Origin: Mangrovibacter phragmitis
GTDB taxonomy: Bacteria; Pseudomonadota; Gammaproteobacteria; Enterobacterales; Enterobacteriaceae
NCBI RefSeq assembly: GCF_001655675.1
Contig: NZ_LYRP01000022.1
Coordinates: 310,001 to 374,000, forward strand
Length of the DNA stretch: 64,000 bases
Direction of reading: 5' to 3'
Positions 16,397 through 27,327 of this stretch are shown piece after piece. A program made the position numbers and the translations under genes. Position 1 is the stretch's first letter, and each line of letters begins with the position of its first letter. The notes beneath the pieces are model-generated. The model was not told the DNA's origin. It searched no databases and worked only from the letters and a program-made list of their open reading frames with translations.

Positions 16397-18859
16397 ATGC
16401 GAGTGTTGAAATTCGGCGGTACTTCAGTAGCAAACGCACAACGTTTTCTGTGCGTAGCTGAGATTCTGGAAAGCAAGGCGCAACAGGAACAGGTCGCCAC
16501 CGTGCTTTCTGCGCCGGCGAAAATTACAAACCATTTGGTCGCGATGATAGAAAAAACCATTAGCGGCCAGGACGCCATGCCGAATATCAGCGACGCCGGG
16601 CAAATCTTTGCGGATTTGCTTAACGGACTGGCTCAGCTTCAGCCCGGTTTCCCTCTGGTTGAAATGAAAAATGTTGTTGAGCATGAATTTGCCCAGATTA
16701 AGCATGTTCTGCATGGTATCAGCTTGCTGGGGCAATGCCCTGACAGCATTAACGCTGCGTTTATCTCGCGTGGGGAAAAATTATCCATTGCGATTATGGC
16801 GGCACTACTTACTGCTCGCGGTCATCAAGTATCGGTAATTGATCCCGTCGAAAAACTGCTTGCCAATGGTCACTACCTGGAATCTACCGTAGATATCCCT
16901 GAATCGACTCGCCGTATCGCAGCCAGTCGGATTCCTGCAGGCAATATGATCCTGATGGCCGGTTTTACTGCCGGTAATGAAAAAAATGAACTGGTGGTGT
17001 TGGGCCGCAATGGCTCTGACTATTCTGCCGCTGTACTGGCAGCCTGCCTGAGGGCGGATTGTTGCGAAATCTGGACCGATGTCGACGGCGTCTACACTTG
17101 TGACCCGCGGCAGGTACCCGATGCGAGGTTATTGAAATCGATGTCGTATCAGGAGGCCATGGAGCTTTCTTACTTCGGCGCTAAAGTCCTTCATCCCCGC
17201 ACCATCACCCCCATCGCCCAGTTTCAAATTCCCTGCCTGATTAAAAACACCGGAAACCCTGATGCACCAGGAACCTTAATTGGAGCCAATAAAGATGATG
17301 ATAACCTGCCGGTAAAAGGTATCAGTAATCTGAATAATATGGCGATGTTCAGTGTGTCGGGGCCGGGCATGAAAGGCATGGTGGGAATGGCCGCCCGAGT
17401 GTTTGCTGCCATGTCGCGTAATGGTATTTCTGTGGTATTGATAACCCAGTCATCTTCTGAGTACAGCATCAGCTTTTGTGTACCGCAGTCTGAATGTTCG
17501 CGGGCGAGCAAAGCGCTTGAAGATGAGTTTTACCTTGAACTGAAAGAAGGGCTGCTGGAACCGTTTATGATAACTGAGCGGCTGGCCATTATCTCGGTCG
17601 TCGGTGACGGTATGCGCACCCTGCGCGGTATCTCTGCTAAATTCTTCGCTGCACTGGCTCGTGCGAATATCAACATTGTTGCCATTGCCCAGGGGTCTTC
17701 GGAGCGCTCAATCTCGGTTGTGGTCAATAATGATGATGCAACGACCGGGGTTCGGGTTACCCATCAGATGTTATTCAATACGGACCAGGTTGTTGAAGTT
17801 TTTGTGATTGGCGTGGGTGGTGTTGGTAGTGCGTTGATCGAGCAGATTAAACGTCAGCAACCCTGGCTCAAGCGCAAGCACATTGATTTGCGTGTTTGTG
17901 GTGTGGCGAACTCCCGGGCGCTTCTGACTAACGTGCATGGCCTGGATTTGGAAAACTGGCAGTCTATGTTGGGTGAGGCCAAAGAACCCTTTAATCTGGG
18001 CCGTCTTATTCGCCTGGTAAAAGAATATCACCTGCTGAATCCGGTGATAGTTGACTGCACATCAAACCAGTCAGTCGCTGACCAATATGTTGATTTTCTG
18101 CGAGAAGGTTTTCATGTGGTTACGCCGAATAAAAAGGCGAATACCTCATCCATGGCTTATTACCATGAGTTGCGACAGGCCGCAGAAAAATCACGCCGTA
18201 AGTTCCTTTATGATACCAACGTAGGCGCAGGGTTGCCGGTTATTGAAAACTTGCAGAACTTACTGGACGCCGGTGATGAATTGCAGCATTTCTCGGGTAT
18301 TTTGTCTGGTTCGCTTTCTTTTATCTTTGGCAAACTGGATGAAGGTGTGTCACTGTCAGAGGCAACTCGCGTTGCACGGGAGCTGGGGTATACCGAGCCG
18401 GACCCGCGTGATGACTTGTCGGGTATGGATGTAGCGCGCAAGTTATTGATCCTTGCAAGGGAAAATGGCCACGAACTTGAGCTTGACGACATTATTGTTG
18501 AGCCGGTGCTGCCGCCTGACTTCGATTCTTCGGGTGATGTTACTCAATTTATGGCACGTTTACCTGAACTGGATGATCTCTTTTCTGCCCGCATTGCTAA
18601 GGCGCGCGATGAAGGCAAGGTTCTGCGTTATGTCGGTCAGATTCAGGAAGACGGGCGTTGTGTGGTGAAAATCGACGCTGTTGATGGCAACGATCCTTTG
18701 TTCAAAGTAAAAAATGGCGAAAACGCGCTTGCATTTTACAGCCATTACTACCACCCGTTACCGTTGGTGTTACGTGGGTATGGTGCAGGAAATGATGTGA
18801 CGGCTGCCGGGGTATTTGCCGACCTGCTGCGCACTTTGTCATGGAAGTTGGGAGTTTAA
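16397..18859 (+). CDS. thrA: Bifunctional aspartokinase I / homoserine dehydrogenase I ThrA
   Basis: First and third steps of the aspartate-to-threonine pathway; in E. coli allosterically inhibited by threonine. It is 820 aa, identical in length to E. coli. The N-terminal kinase begins [13 protein letters not shown], two ACT-like regulatory segments lie at about 316-470 ([21 protein letters not shown]), and the C-terminal NAD(P)-dependent dehydrogenase has [13 protein letters not shown] and KKANTSS. The ATG at 16397 follows aaggggtaac; the frame runs back through the attenuator without conservation. thrB starts 3 bases after the stop. Confidence 0.97.
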   Translation: MRVLKFGGTSVANAQRFLCVAEILESKAQQEQVATVLSAPAKITNHLVAMIEKTISGQDAMPNISDAGQIFADLLNGLAQLQPGFPLVEMKNVVEHEFAQIKHVLHGISLLGQCPDSINAAFISRGEKLSIAIMAALLTARGHQVSVIDPVEKLLANGHYLESTVDIPESTRRIAASRIPAGNMILMAGFTAGNEKNELVVLGRNGSDYSAAVLAACLRADCCEIWTDVDGVYTCDPRQVPDARLLKSMSYQEAMELSYFGAKVLHPRTITPIAQFQIPCLIKNTGNPDAPGTLIGANKDDDNLPVKGISNLNNMAMFSVSGPGMKGMVGMAARVFAAMSRNGISVVLITQSSSEYSISFCVPQSECSRASKALEDEFYLELKEGLLEPFMITERLAIISVVGDGMRTLRGISAKFFAALARANINIVAIAQGSSERSISVVVNNDDATTGVRVTHQMLFNTDQVVEVFVIGVGGVGSALIEQIKRQQPWLKRKHIDLRVCGVANSRALLTNVHGLDLENWQSMLGEAKEPFNLGRLIRLVKEYHLLNPVIVDCTSNQSVADQYVDFLREGFHVVTPNKKANTSSMAYYHELRQAAEKSRRKFLYDTNVGAGLPVIENLQNLLDAGDELQHFSGILSGSLSFIFGKLDEGVSLSEATRVARELGYTEPDPRDDLSGMDVARKLLILARENGHELELDDIIVEPVLPPDFDSSGDVTQFMARLPELDDLFSARIAKARDEGKVLRYVGQIQEDGRCVVKIDAVDGNDPLFKVKNGENALAFYSHYYHPLPLVLRGYGAGNDVTAAGVFADLLRTLSWKLGV

Positions 18860-18861
18860 GA

Positions 18862-19791
18862 ATGGTTACTGTGTACGCACCTGCCTCCATTGGCAATGTG
18901 AGTGTAGGGTTTGATGTATTAGGCGCGGCAGTGTCTCCTCTGGATGGCGCATTGCTGGGTGATTGTGTTTCAGTGGAACCTGCTAACACTTTTTCACTGA
19001 AAAATGTTGGGCGTTTTGTCAGCAAATTGCCACCCCGGGCTGAGGATAATATTGTCTGGCAGTGCTGGGAACGTTTTTGTCAGGCCATCGGCAAACAGGT
19101 TCCGGTAGCGATGACGCTGGAAAAAAATATGCCTATCGGGTCCGGGCTTGGGTCCAGTGCCTGCTCGGTGGTTGCTGCGTTGATGGCAATGAATGAGTTT
19201 TGTGGCAATCCTTTGGATGACACGGCACTGCTTGGCCTGATGGGGGAAATGGAAGGGCGCATTTCCGGCAGTGTGCATTACGACAACGTTGCTCCCTGTT
19301 TTCTGGGGGGAATGCAACTTATGCTGGAAGAACAAGGGATAATCAGCCAGTCGGTGCCAGGTTTTGATGACTGGCAATGGGTGATGGCTTACCCGGGAAT
19401 TAAAGTGTCTACAGCACAGGCCCGGGCGATTCTTCCTGCTGAATATCGCCGCCAGGATTGTATCCGTCATGGTCGCTATTTGGGGGGGTTTATTCATGCC
19501 TGTCATACTGGTCAGCCGGATCTTGCTGCAGCGTTAATGAAGGATGTAATTGCTGAACCTTATCGAACTCAGTTATTGCCTGGCTTTGAAGCCGCGCGCC
19601 AGGCAGCGACGGAACTGGGAGCACTGGCATGTGGCATTTCTGGCTCTGGGCCGACGATGTTTGCCGTCTGCAACCAGACTGGTGCCGCCCAACGGGTCGC
19701 AGACTGGTTAAGCCAGAATTACGTCCAGAATCAGGAAGGCTTTGTACATATCTGCCGTCTCGATACGGCAGGTGCACGAGTAATGGGATAA
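18862..19791 (+). CDS. thrB: Homoserine kinase ThrB
   Basis: GHMP-family kinase that makes O-phosphohomoserine from homoserine and ATP. It is 309 aa against 310 in E. coli. The ATP-binding loop is [17 protein letters not shown] (about 90-106), and the C-terminal GHMP motif is [11 protein letters not shown]. The ATG at 18862 (MVTVYAPAS) is two bases past the thrA stop, giving tight coupling; an upstream in-frame ATG inside thrA is not conserved. Confidence 0.97.
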   Translation: MVTVYAPASIGNVSVGFDVLGAAVSPLDGALLGDCVSVEPANTFSLKNVGRFVSKLPPRAEDNIVWQCWERFCQAIGKQVPVAMTLEKNMPIGSGLGSSACSVVAALMAMNEFCGNPLDDTALLGLMGEMEGRISGSVHYDNVAPCFLGGMQLMLEEQGIISQSVPGFDDWQWVMAYPGIKVSTAQARAILPAEYRRQDCIRHGRYLGGFIHACHTGQPDLAAALMKDVIAEPYRTQLLPGFEAARQAATELGALACGISGSGPTMFAVCNQTGAAQRVADWLSQNYVQNQEGFVHICRLDTAGARVMG

Positions 19792-19794
19792 GTA

Positions 19795-21081
19795 ATGAAA
19801 CTCTATAATCTGAAAGATCACAATGAGCAGGTCAGCTTTTCACAGGCCGTAACTCAGGGGCTTGGCCGTAATCAGGGCCTGTTTTTCCCTCATGAGCTTC
19901 CTGAATTCAGCCTCACCGACATTGATGAAATGCTGGAGATGGATTTCGTCACGCGTAGTAGCAAGATTCTGTCAGCATTTATTGGTGATGAAATTTCTGA
20001 GGCACAACTGGCGGCTCTGGTTAAGGCTGCATTTACTTTCCCGGCGCCAGTCAAGCCAGTAGAAAGTGATGTGGGTTGCCTGGAGTTGTTCCATGGGCCC
20101 ACACTGGCGTTCAAAGACTTTGGCGGCCGCTTTATGGCTCAGGTCCTCGCACATATTAGTGGAGACAAGCCGGTCACTATTCTGACCGCAACTTCCGGTG
20201 ACACCGGTGCCGCTGTTGCCCATGCTTTCTTCGGCCTGCCGAATGTGCGCGTGGTGATTCTTTACCCGGAAGGGAAAATCAGCCCGTTGCAGGAAAAATT
20301 GTTCTGCACTCTCGGGGGTAATATCGAAACGGTTGCTGTTAAAGGCGATTTCGATGCGTGCCAGGCTTTGGTTAAACAGGCTTTTGATGATGAAGAGCTG
20401 AAAGTAGCGCTTGGGTTGAATTCTGCTAACTCGATTAACATCAGTCGGTTACTGGCGCAAATTTGTTACTATTTTGAAGCGGTAGCGCAACTGCCACAAG
20501 AAGCCCGGAACCAACTGGTAGTGTCTGTGCCCAGCGGTAATTTTGGCGATTTGACTGCCGGCCTGCTGGCTAAATCACTGGGTTTACCGATTAAACGTTT
20601 TATTGCAGCAACGAACGCGAATGATACCGTTCCGCGCTATTTGGCTGGTGGTGAATGGGCGCCTAACGCGACAGTTGCTACGCTCTCTAATGCCATGGAT
20701 GTCAGCCAGCCCAATAACTGGCCGCGCGTGGAAGAGTTATTCCGTCGTAAGATTTGGCGCCTGAATGAGTTGGGTTATGCCACTGTTGATGACGACACAA
20801 CGAAAGCCACTATGCGTACTCTGGACGAACTCGGTTATGTTTCAGAACCTCATGCGGCAATTGCCTACCGGGCATTACGTGACCAGTTACATAACGGAGA
20901 ATACGGGCTGTTCCTTGGTACAGCGCATCCGGCTAAATTTAAAGAAAGTGTTGAGGTTATCCTGGATAAAACGCTGCCATTGCCTGAAGAGCTGGCTGCA
21001 AGGGCTGATCTTGAACTGCTGTCTCACTTCTTACCAGCCGATTATGCACAGTTGCGCACATTTATGCTGCGCGGCAAATAA
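19795..21081 (+). CDS. thrC: Threonine synthase ThrC
   Basis: PLP enzyme that converts O-phosphohomoserine to threonine, the last step of the pathway. It is 428 aa, the E. coli length. The PLP lysine is K107 in TLAFKDFGGRF, and phosphate-binding motifs SGDTGAAVAHAF and VPSGNFGDLTAG are present. It starts 3 bases after the thrB stop and closes the thrLABC operon before a clear terminator. Confidence 0.97.
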   Translation: MKLYNLKDHNEQVSFSQAVTQGLGRNQGLFFPHELPEFSLTDIDEMLEMDFVTRSSKILSAFIGDEISEAQLAALVKAAFTFPAPVKPVESDVGCLELFHGPTLAFKDFGGRFMAQVLAHISGDKPVTILTATSGDTGAAVAHAFFGLPNVRVVILYPEGKISPLQEKLFCTLGGNIETVAVKGDFDACQALVKQAFDDEELKVALGLNSANSINISRLLAQICYYFEAVAQLPQEARNQLVVSVPSGNFGDLTAGLLAKSLGLPIKRFIAATNANDTVPRYLAGGEWAPNATVATLSNAMDVSQPNNWPRVEELFRRKIWRLNELGYATVDDDTTKATMRTLDELGYVSEPHAAIAYRALRDQLHNGEYGLFLGTAHPAKFKESVEVILDKTLPLPEELAARADLELLSHFLPADYAQLRTFMLRGK

Positions 21082-21108
21082 TCACGCCTGAGCACATTGA
21101 AATATATG

Positions 21109-21142
21109 AAAGGCCAACTTCAGTGAAGTGGCCTTTTTTTTT
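21109..21142 (+). terminator. thrC terminator
   Basis: A 9-bp stem with one bulged A (aggcc-a-actt, loop cagtg, aagt-ggcct) is followed by nine T residues. It ends the thr operon and stands before the convergent AbgT-family gene. Confidence 0.88.
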
Positions 21143-21176
21143 ACTTTATAACTTTAGCCAGGACATGATTGCCTGA

Positions 21177-22727
21177 TCAGGGAGCCGGATACGTATAAGG
21201 TGCGGCCAGGCCCAGTGGCATACCCAGTCCCCACCACAGGAGCAGGAACAAGCTCCAGACAACGAACAGAACCATGGAATAAGGCAACATCATGGAAACC
21301 AGAGTGCCGACACCAGCACTTTTGACATAGCGCTGGCAGTAAACTACCACTAACGGAAAAAAGACCATTAACGGCGTAATGATGTTGGTCGTCGAATCCC
21401 CAATGCGGAAAGCAGCCTGAGTTAATTCCGGTGAGATTCCGACAGCCATCAGCATTGGTACCATGATAGGCGAAAGCAGTGCCCACTTAGCTGAAGCCGA
21501 ACCAATCAGAATATTTACAACTGCAGTCAGCACAATCATGCCAATAATAGTTACGCCCCCGGGTAGCGACATCGCTTTCAGGGCATCGGCACCTGCCAGC
21601 GCTAACAGCGTACCAATATTGGAATCGCCAAACGCTTTGATAAACATGGCACAAAAGAAAGCCATTACCATGTAAGACCCCATTTTGCTCATGGTGTCAT
21701 TCATGGCATCAATAACATCTTTGCCTTTGCTGAATGTGCCTGATGCATAGCCGTAGACAGTGCCGGGGATGATAAATACCAGGAAAATAAGCGGCACAAT
21801 CGCTTTCATGATTGGCGCGCTGTAGCCCGTCAGTGAACCATCTTCCCCACGCATAATGGAGTCAGCCGGCCAGGAGACAGCGGCGAGCAAACCCAACCCA
21901 AGGAGCATGACAAGCGTTGCCAAAATAAATGCTTTGCTCTCTTTTGCAGAATAGCTCGACATATCTTCATCATGAACATAATCGCCATCTATTGGCATTT
22001 TGGATACGCGAGGTTCAACGATACGTTCTGTTACCCACCACCCCGCAAGGGTAATCACAATTGATGATGCAATCCCGAAAAACAGGTTACACAGCGTGTT
22101 AACGGTGTAAGTGTTGTCCAGTAGTTGTGCTGCTGCCTGAGTGAAGCCCTGCAACAATGCATCGTTACCGGTTGGTACCATATTCGCGGCGAAACCACCC
22201 GAGACACCGGAAAACGCTGCGGCAATACCGACCAGGGGATGTCGCCCGGCAGACATAAAAATAATCGCGCCCAGTGGAATCACCAATACGTAACCGGCAT
22301 CTGCAGCTACATGGCTGAACATGGCAACAAAGATAAGCATGGGGGTTAATAACCGGCGCGGGGTGACATTCAGCATCTTTTTCAGCGCGGTGTTGATAAA
22401 ACCGGAGCGTTCAGCAACCCCCACACCCAGCATGGCAACTAACACAATCCCCAGAGGAGCAAACGTTGTGAAGGTGGTTATCATATTGGTGAGTGAGCTA
22501 ACCAGCGCTGCTGGCGCCAGCAGGTTGTTGACCTTAACGGCTTCACTGGTTACTGGATTAATAATGCCGAAATCAACCCAGGAGAGAACGAGAGACAGCA
22601 CCATCACTCCCAGCAACATATAAAAAAAGATCAGTGCCGGTTCGGGTAATTTATTCCCGGCTTTTTCTACAGCATTAAGAAAACCTGATAAAAAACGCCC
22701 TTCCTTGTTCCTTGTTGTGCTTTGCAT
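21177..22727 (-). CDS. AbgT-family transporter
   Basis: A polytopic membrane protein of 516 aa with about a dozen hydrophobic segments. Family signatures include FFYMLLGVMVLSLVLSW near the N-terminus, FSHVAADAGYVLVIPLGAIIF, GFAANMVPTGNDALL and GSASAKWALLSPIMVPML. AbgT proteins import p-aminobenzoyl-glutamate (a folate breakdown product) in E. coli, while relatives (YdaH, MtrF) export sulfonamides/p-aminobenzoate; the direction here cannot be read from sequence. It is clearly diverged from E. coli AbgT, and no abgAB genes lie nearby. The ATG at 22727 follows gaggaat on the minus strand. It occupies the place of yaaX in K-12. Confidence 0.85.
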   Translation of the reverse strand: MQSTTRNKEGRFLSGFLNAVEKAGNKLPEPALIFFYMLLGVMVLSLVLSWVDFGIINPVTSEAVKVNNLLAPAALVSSLTNMITTFTTFAPLGIVLVAMLGVGVAERSGFINTALKKMLNVTPRRLLTPMLIFVAMFSHVAADAGYVLVIPLGAIIFMSAGRHPLVGIAAAFSGVSGGFAANMVPTGNDALLQGFTQAAAQLLDNTYTVNTLCNLFFGIASSIVITLAGWWVTERIVEPRVSKMPIDGDYVHDEDMSSYSAKESKAFILATLVMLLGLGLLAAVSWPADSIMRGEDGSLTGYSAPIMKAIVPLIFLVFIIPGTVYGYASGTFSKGKDVIDAMNDTMSKMGSYMVMAFFCAMFIKAFGDSNIGTLLALAGADALKAMSLPGGVTIIGMIVLTAVVNILIGSASAKWALLSPIMVPMLMAVGISPELTQAAFRIGDSTTNIITPLMVFFPLVVVYCQRYVKSAGVGTLVSMMLPYSMVLFVVWSLFLLLWWGLGMPLGLAAPYTYPAP

Positions 22728-23036
22728 GATATTCCTCTGTTGTGCATGGATCCCTCGTATTTTGCGGCAATAGCTCTTGGGAACAGATTGCTCAGCTATT
22801 GGCTGCACCAGATGTGAGTTTGGCCAGAGTCTTGGCATGTATTACACCCAGCATCTGTTGGGGATAGTCCGTTGTTGGTCTTCATAGCCATTTAAAATGC
22901 ATGGCTTTTATAGTGGATAATATGATTAAAAGCGAATTATAAAGTATAAATCTTGAACTTAAGCAAAATAGCAGGGGAATATAATGACAAGAATGAGAGC
23001 AAGGTAGTGTGGCTGGCGGAGGGCCAGCCTGATGCT
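22728..23036. other. 309-base gap between yaaA and the AbgT-family gene
   Basis: Both flanking genes read leftward. Next to yaaA is a hairpin (ggctggc 23011-23017 with gccagcc 23023-23029) lacking a T-run. Around 22890-22960 the DNA is very A+T rich and includes agccat/atggct arms, a likely promoter or operator area for the transporter. I see no gene in it. Confidence 0.5.
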
Positions 23037-23810
23037 TTATTGTTCCGGGCGGCGGAAGACCAGCTCCTGGTCCGTCGAGGTTGCGCTGTCGAAGGTATAG
23101 CCTTCCTCGTTAAACCCTGCGAGCTGATCGGGGGTGGTCAGGCGGTGCTGAATGATAAACCGGCTCATCAAGCCACGGGCTTTTTTGGCATAGAAGCTGA
23201 TGACTTTGTATTTGCCATTTTTTTCATCAAGGAACACCGGTTTGATGATGGGCGCCTTCAGTTTTGTGATTTTTACCGATTTGAAGTATTCATCTGACGC
23301 AAGGTTCACCACAGCCTGCTCTTGTTGTTCAGTGATGTGCTGGTTCAGTTTATCTGTAATGGTATCTCCCCAAAACTGGTAGAGATCTTTGCCTTTAGGG
23401 TTCGCCAGGCGAATGCCCATTTCCAGCCGGTAAGGCTGCATCAGATCCAGTGGGCGTAGTACGCCATATAATCCTGACAGCATTCTTAAATGCGACTGAG
23501 CAAAATCGAAATCGGCTTCAGAAAAGGATTCCGCCTGTAAACCTGTGTACACATCGCCCTTGAAGGCAAGGATTGCCTGGCGGGCATTTTCCGGCGTGAA
23601 ACTGGCCTGCCAGTCGTGAAAACGCGTCGCGTTTAATGACGCCAGTTTATCGCTGATTCCCATTAATGACGCGATTTGTGCCTCACTTAATTTACGGGCT
23701 TCAGTGATTAATTGCTGGCTGTAATCCAGCAGTTCGGGGTGGGTGAAGCGAGTGGTTGCCAGTGGGCTTTGGTAATCCAGTGTCTTTGCAGGGGAAATTA
23801 AAATCAGCAT
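23037..23810 (-). CDS. yaaA: Peroxide stress resistance protein YaaA
   Basis: UPF0246/DUF328 family protein. In E. coli it lowers free intracellular iron and so limits Fenton damage during peroxide stress, under OxyR control. It is 257 aa against 258 there. The conserved start [16 protein letters not shown] fixes the ATG at 23810; in-frame starts further up add an unconserved tail. [11 protein letters not shown] and [16 protein letters not shown] are typical of the family. No OxyR site could be identified by eye. Confidence 0.93.
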   Translation of the reverse strand: MLILISPAKTLDYQSPLATTRFTHPELLDYSQQLITEARKLSEAQIASLMGISDKLASLNATRFHDWQASFTPENARQAILAFKGDVYTGLQAESFSEADFDFAQSHLRMLSGLYGVLRPLDLMQPYRLEMGIRLANPKGKDLYQFWGDTITDKLNQHITEQQEQAVVNLASDEYFKSVKITKLKAPIIKPVFLDEKNGKYKVISFYAKKARGLMSRFIIQHRLTTPDQLAGFNEEGYTFDSATSTDQELVFRRPEQ

Positions 23811-23901
23811 AACTGCGTGCTCCATATTGCTTTTTCTTTGTGCCCACTGTAGCAAATTTTCAGTGGCGGCTTATCAATGGTTATGATTGGTTGAGATGTT
23901 T

Positions 23902-25329
23902 TTATTTTTTCACCTTCCAAACGCCTGGGAATAACTGCCCGCTAATATCAGGGAACCTGTCGGGATCAAACGTTGGTGTCTGGCCCAGTTTTCGTTGCCG
24001 ATGGTAATCCAGGGTGACGTCGCGCACGACGGGCGAAAGCAGCAAAATCGCTGTCAGGTTGGTGATTGCCATGAACGCCATAATAATATCTGCCAGCGAC
24101 CACACCAGGTCGATACTGGAAAGGGCTCCGGCCAGTAATGTCAGGCTGACTATCACCCGAAGCAATGTCACGATACGGGGAGAATCCAGGTGTAAAAATG
24201 ACAGGTTGTTCTCTGCATAGCTGTAGTTCGCCAGCACAGAAGTGAATGCGAATAACACGGTAATAAAAGCAACAAAGTCTGCTCCCCATGCTCCGGAAAG
24301 TGTGCTGAGCGCATTTTGTAGCATATTGATACTGTTTGCCCGGTCAATCACATCGGTATTGCTGTCCGAGAGCAGAACAATAGCGGCAGTTGCGGTACAG
24401 ATACCAAATGTGTCAAACATTACTCCCGCCATTTGAACAATACCCTGAGAAGCCGGGTGAGCAGGGATGGCTTCTGCAGCAGCGGCTGCATTTGGGGTTG
24501 AGCCCATGCCAGATTCATTGGAGAACATGGCTCGTTGCAGACCGCTTGCAATTGCCTGGCTCAGGGTATAACCCAGAGCGCCCGATGTGACTTGCTGCCA
24601 GCCAAAGGCATATTCGATAACCCGCCGCATCACGCCAGGGACTTGTTCAATATGGGTAAACATAACGCACAGGCTGACACTAATCCACAGTATGGCCATG
24701 AGTGGCACCAACCATTGTAGGATCCTGGCAATTCCAGGTAACCCACGGGTGAAAACCAGACAGGCAATAATGGCCAGCACACTGCCGCTGATTATCGGAG
24801 TAACAGAGAATGAACCTGACATCACCACAGCAATGGCGTTGGCCTGAACAGTATTAAATACCAGCCCGAAAGCAACCAGTAAGAATAATGAAAATGCAAT
24901 GCCCATCCAGCGCATACCCAGGCCATGAGCCATATACCAGGCCGGGCCTCCGCGGAATCCACCGTTTTTATTAGGTGTTTTGTACAATTGTGCCAGGGTA
25001 CATTCCGCAAATGTTGTCGCCATACCTGTGAGGGCTGCAAACCACATCCAGAAGAGTGCGCCGGGGCCACCTCCGGCCAGCGCAATAACCACACCAGCCA
25101 AATTTCCGCTGCCAACACGCGCCGCCATACTGGTGCAAATTGACTGAAAAGGCGTGATATTTTTATTTTTGGTGCGAAAGGTGATTTTCAGACTTTTGAC
25201 AGCCGGTAAAAAGTAACGAAACTGAATAAAGCTACAGCGCAACGTAAACCAGATTCCGGTGGCCGGAACCAGGTAGAGTAAAATTGCTCCCCACAGCACT
25301 TGGTTGATAAATGCCAGAAAGTCCTGCAT
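23902..25329 (-). CDS. yaaJ: Alanine/glycine:cation symporter family protein YaaJ
   Basis: AGCS (DAACS) family transporter, sodium-coupled amino acid uptake (alanine/glycine by family). It is 475 aa, about the E. coli length (476), with roughly ten membrane segments. Family motifs include GSGNLAGVVIALAGGGPGALFWMW and FSNESGMGSTPNAAAAA. The substrate is not proven for YaaJ itself. It is divergent from talB with about 200 bases between starts. Confidence 0.92.
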   Translation of the reverse strand: MQDFLAFINQVLWGAILLYLVPATGIWFTLRCSFIQFRYFLPAVKSLKITFRTKNKNITPFQSICTSMAARVGSGNLAGVVIALAGGGPGALFWMWFAALTGMATTFAECTLAQLYKTPNKNGGFRGGPAWYMAHGLGMRWMGIAFSLFLLVAFGLVFNTVQANAIAVVMSGSFSVTPIISGSVLAIIACLVFTRGLPGIARILQWLVPLMAILWISVSLCVMFTHIEQVPGVMRRVIEYAFGWQQVTSGALGYTLSQAIASGLQRAMFSNESGMGSTPNAAAAAEAIPAHPASQGIVQMAGVMFDTFGICTATAAIVLLSDSNTDVIDRANSINMLQNALSTLSGAWGADFVAFITVLFAFTSVLANYSYAENNLSFLHLDSPRIVTLLRVIVSLTLLAGALSSIDLVWSLADIIMAFMAITNLTAILLLSPVVRDVTLDYHRQRKLGQTPTFDPDRFPDISGQLFPGVWKVKK

Positions 25330-25530
25330 TTTTTCCTTTTAAAACATCAATTTTCTGGAACAGTTCACGCCATGACGGCTGAATCCAACCGGGGGCGTAC
25401 AGTTTGTGAGTGGAGTTTACCATAATGAGCCCGTGGCGTTTGCTGCAGGTTGCACCTGAAACACACCGTGTTATCATCGGGTCAGACCGGTTACATCTCC
25501 CTAACAAGCAGTTTTGATGAGTGAATAATC

Positions 25531-26484
25531 ATGACGGATAAATTGACCTCCTTGCGTCAGCTGACTACGGTTGTTGCTGATACCGGAGACATCGCGGCAA
25601 TGAAACTTTACCAGCCGCAGGATGCCACCACTAACCCATCTCTGATTCTTAATGCTGCGCAGATCCCGGAATACCGCAAGTTAATCGATGAAGCCGTAAC
25701 CTGGGCTCGCGATCAAAGCAGTGACCGTGAACAGCAACTGGTTGATGCAACAGACAAACTGGCTGTAAACATTGGTCTCGAAATTCTTAAATTAATCCCT
25801 GGCCGTATTTCCACCGAAGTGGATGCACGTCTGTCTTACGATACTGAAGCCAGCATTGCTAAGGCGAAACGCCTGATCAAGCTGTATAACGATGCCGGTA
25901 TTAGTAATGATCGTATTCTGATCAAACTGGCATCAACCTGGCAGGGAATTCGTGCAGCAGAACAACTGGAAAAAGAAGGCATCAACTGCAACCTGACATT
26001 GCTGTTTTCTTTTGCTCAGGCTCGCGCTTGTGCTGAAGCTGGTGTGTATCTGATTTCTCCTTTTGTTGGCCGTATTCTTGACTGGTATAAAGCGAATACC
26101 GATAAAAAAGAGTACGCCGCAAGCGAAGACCCGGGTGTGGTTTCTGTTTCTGAAATTTACGAATATTACAAACAACATGGCTATGAAACTGTTGTCATGG
26201 GGGCAAGCTTCCGTAATGTAGGCGAAATATTGGAACTGGCTGGTTGTGATCGCCTGACCATTGCTCCTGCATTGTTGAAAGAGCTCTCTGAAGCACAGGG
26301 CGCTGTTGAGCGTAAGCTGTCTTACTCTGGTGAAGTGAAAGCGCGTCCGGAACGTATGACGGAATCTCAGTTCCTGTGGCAGCACAACCAGGATCCTATG
26401 GCAGTTGATAAACTGGCCGAAGGCATCCGTAAGTTTGCTGTTGACCAGGGGAAACTGGAAAAAATGGTGGGCGATTTACTGTAA
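25531..26484 (+). CDS. talB: Transaldolase B
   Basis: Pentose phosphate pathway enzyme that moves a dihydroxyacetone unit from sedoheptulose 7-phosphate to glyceraldehyde 3-phosphate. It is 317 aa, the E. coli length. The Schiff-base lysine is K132 in [13 protein letters not shown]; the acid pair D17 and E96 falls within VVADTGD and ISTEVDAR. A strong terminator-like hairpin follows. Confidence 0.97.
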   Translation: MTDKLTSLRQLTTVVADTGDIAAMKLYQPQDATTNPSLILNAAQIPEYRKLIDEAVTWARDQSSDREQQLVDATDKLAVNIGLEILKLIPGRISTEVDARLSYDTEASIAKAKRLIKLYNDAGISNDRILIKLASTWQGIRAAEQLEKEGINCNLTLLFSFAQARACAEAGVYLISPFVGRILDWYKANTDKKEYAASEDPGVVSVSEIYEYYKQHGYETVVMGASFRNVGEILELAGCDRLTIAPALLKELSEAQGAVERKLSYSGEVKARPERMTESQFLWQHNQDPMAVDKLAEGIRKFAVDQGKLEKMVGDLL

Positions 26485-26493
26485 TTGCCCTGA

Positions 26494-26517
26494 ATACGGC
26501 CGGTGCCCCGGCCGTAT
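26494..26517 (+). terminator. Hairpin after talB
   Basis: A G+C-rich 10-bp stem (atacggccgg, loop tgcc, ccggccgtat) starts 10 bases past the talB stop. Only a loose T-rich tract follows (tatctcttctcgtctttctt), so termination may be partial. Confidence 0.7.
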
Positions 26518-26612
26518 GATTATCTCTTCTCGTCTTTCTTGCCTGCATTTTTGTCTGCGCTCTGTATCACGGTGTATCATCAGAACATTATGTTTACTGA
26601 CCGGAATTGATT

Positions 26613-27200
26613 ATGAGCACACTCCGTATTGGCCTTGTTTCTGTTTCTGACCGTGCTTCCAGTGGTGTTTACCAGGATAAAGGTATCCCGGCACTGGAAA
26701 GCTGGCTTGCCAGCGCACTGACTACACCATTTATGTTCGAAACCCGTCTGATTCCTGATGAACAGCTGGTCATTGAGCAAACATTGTGTGAGCTGGTTGA
26801 TGAAATGGGGTGCCACCTGGTCTTTACCACTGGGGGAACCGGCCCGGCGCGCAGGGATGTTACACCAGATGCCACCCTCGCTGTTGCTGATCGCCAAATG
26901 CCGGGGTTTGGGGAACAAATGCGCCAGATTAGCCTGCATTTTGTACCTACGGCGATTTTATCCCGACAGGTCGGTGTTATCCGTAAACAGGCGCTTATTC
27001 TTAACCTGCCCGGGCAGCCTAAATCCATTCAGGAAACACTGGAAGGGGTGAAATCAGCGGATGGAACGGTTTTGATACCAGGTATCTTCGCGAGTGTACC
27101 CTATTGTATACAGTTGATGGAGGGGCCTTATGTGGAAACTAACCCCGCAGTTGTAGCAGCTTTTCGTCCGAAGAGTGCTATTCGCAGTAGTGAATCCTGA
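26613..27200 (+). CDS. mog: Molybdopterin adenylyltransferase Mog
   Basis: Adenylates molybdopterin before molybdenum insertion by MoeA in molybdenum cofactor synthesis. It is 195 aa, as in E. coli. The MoCF_biosynth motif TTGGTGPARRDVTPDAT and the NLPGQPKS segment are conserved. The ATG at 26613 (MSTLRIGLVSVSDRASSG) is chosen over an in-frame TTG two codons upstream. It stands alone, as usual. Confidence 0.96.
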   Translation: MSTLRIGLVSVSDRASSGVYQDKGIPALESWLASALTTPFMFETRLIPDEQLVIEQTLCELVDEMGCHLVFTTGGTGPARRDVTPDATLAVADRQMPGFGEQMRQISLHFVPTAILSRQVGVIRKQALILNLPGQPKSIQETLEGVKSADGTVLIPGIFASVPYCIQLMEGPYVETNPAVVAAFRPKSAIRSSES

Positions 27201-27283
27201 TTTTAGAGACTGTCTGGTATAAAAGCGATTTGTAGTGGGCGTTATGTATTTTTGACGATATAGTAAGTTTTACTTTACAGTTT

Positions 27284-27318
27284 TTTGTAAATAAATCTTT
27301 CTTCCATCTATTTACAAA
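27284..27318. repeat. Perfect 10-bp inverted repeat before the MHS transporter
   Basis: tttgtaaata (27284-27293) and tatttacaaa (27309-27318) flank 15 bases and end 9 bases before the start codon of the downstream transporter. It could be a regulator-binding palindrome or an RNA hairpin masking the ribosome binding region, where no clear Shine-Dalgarno is seen. Confidence 0.55.
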
Positions 27319-27327
27319 TGGTTTTTT

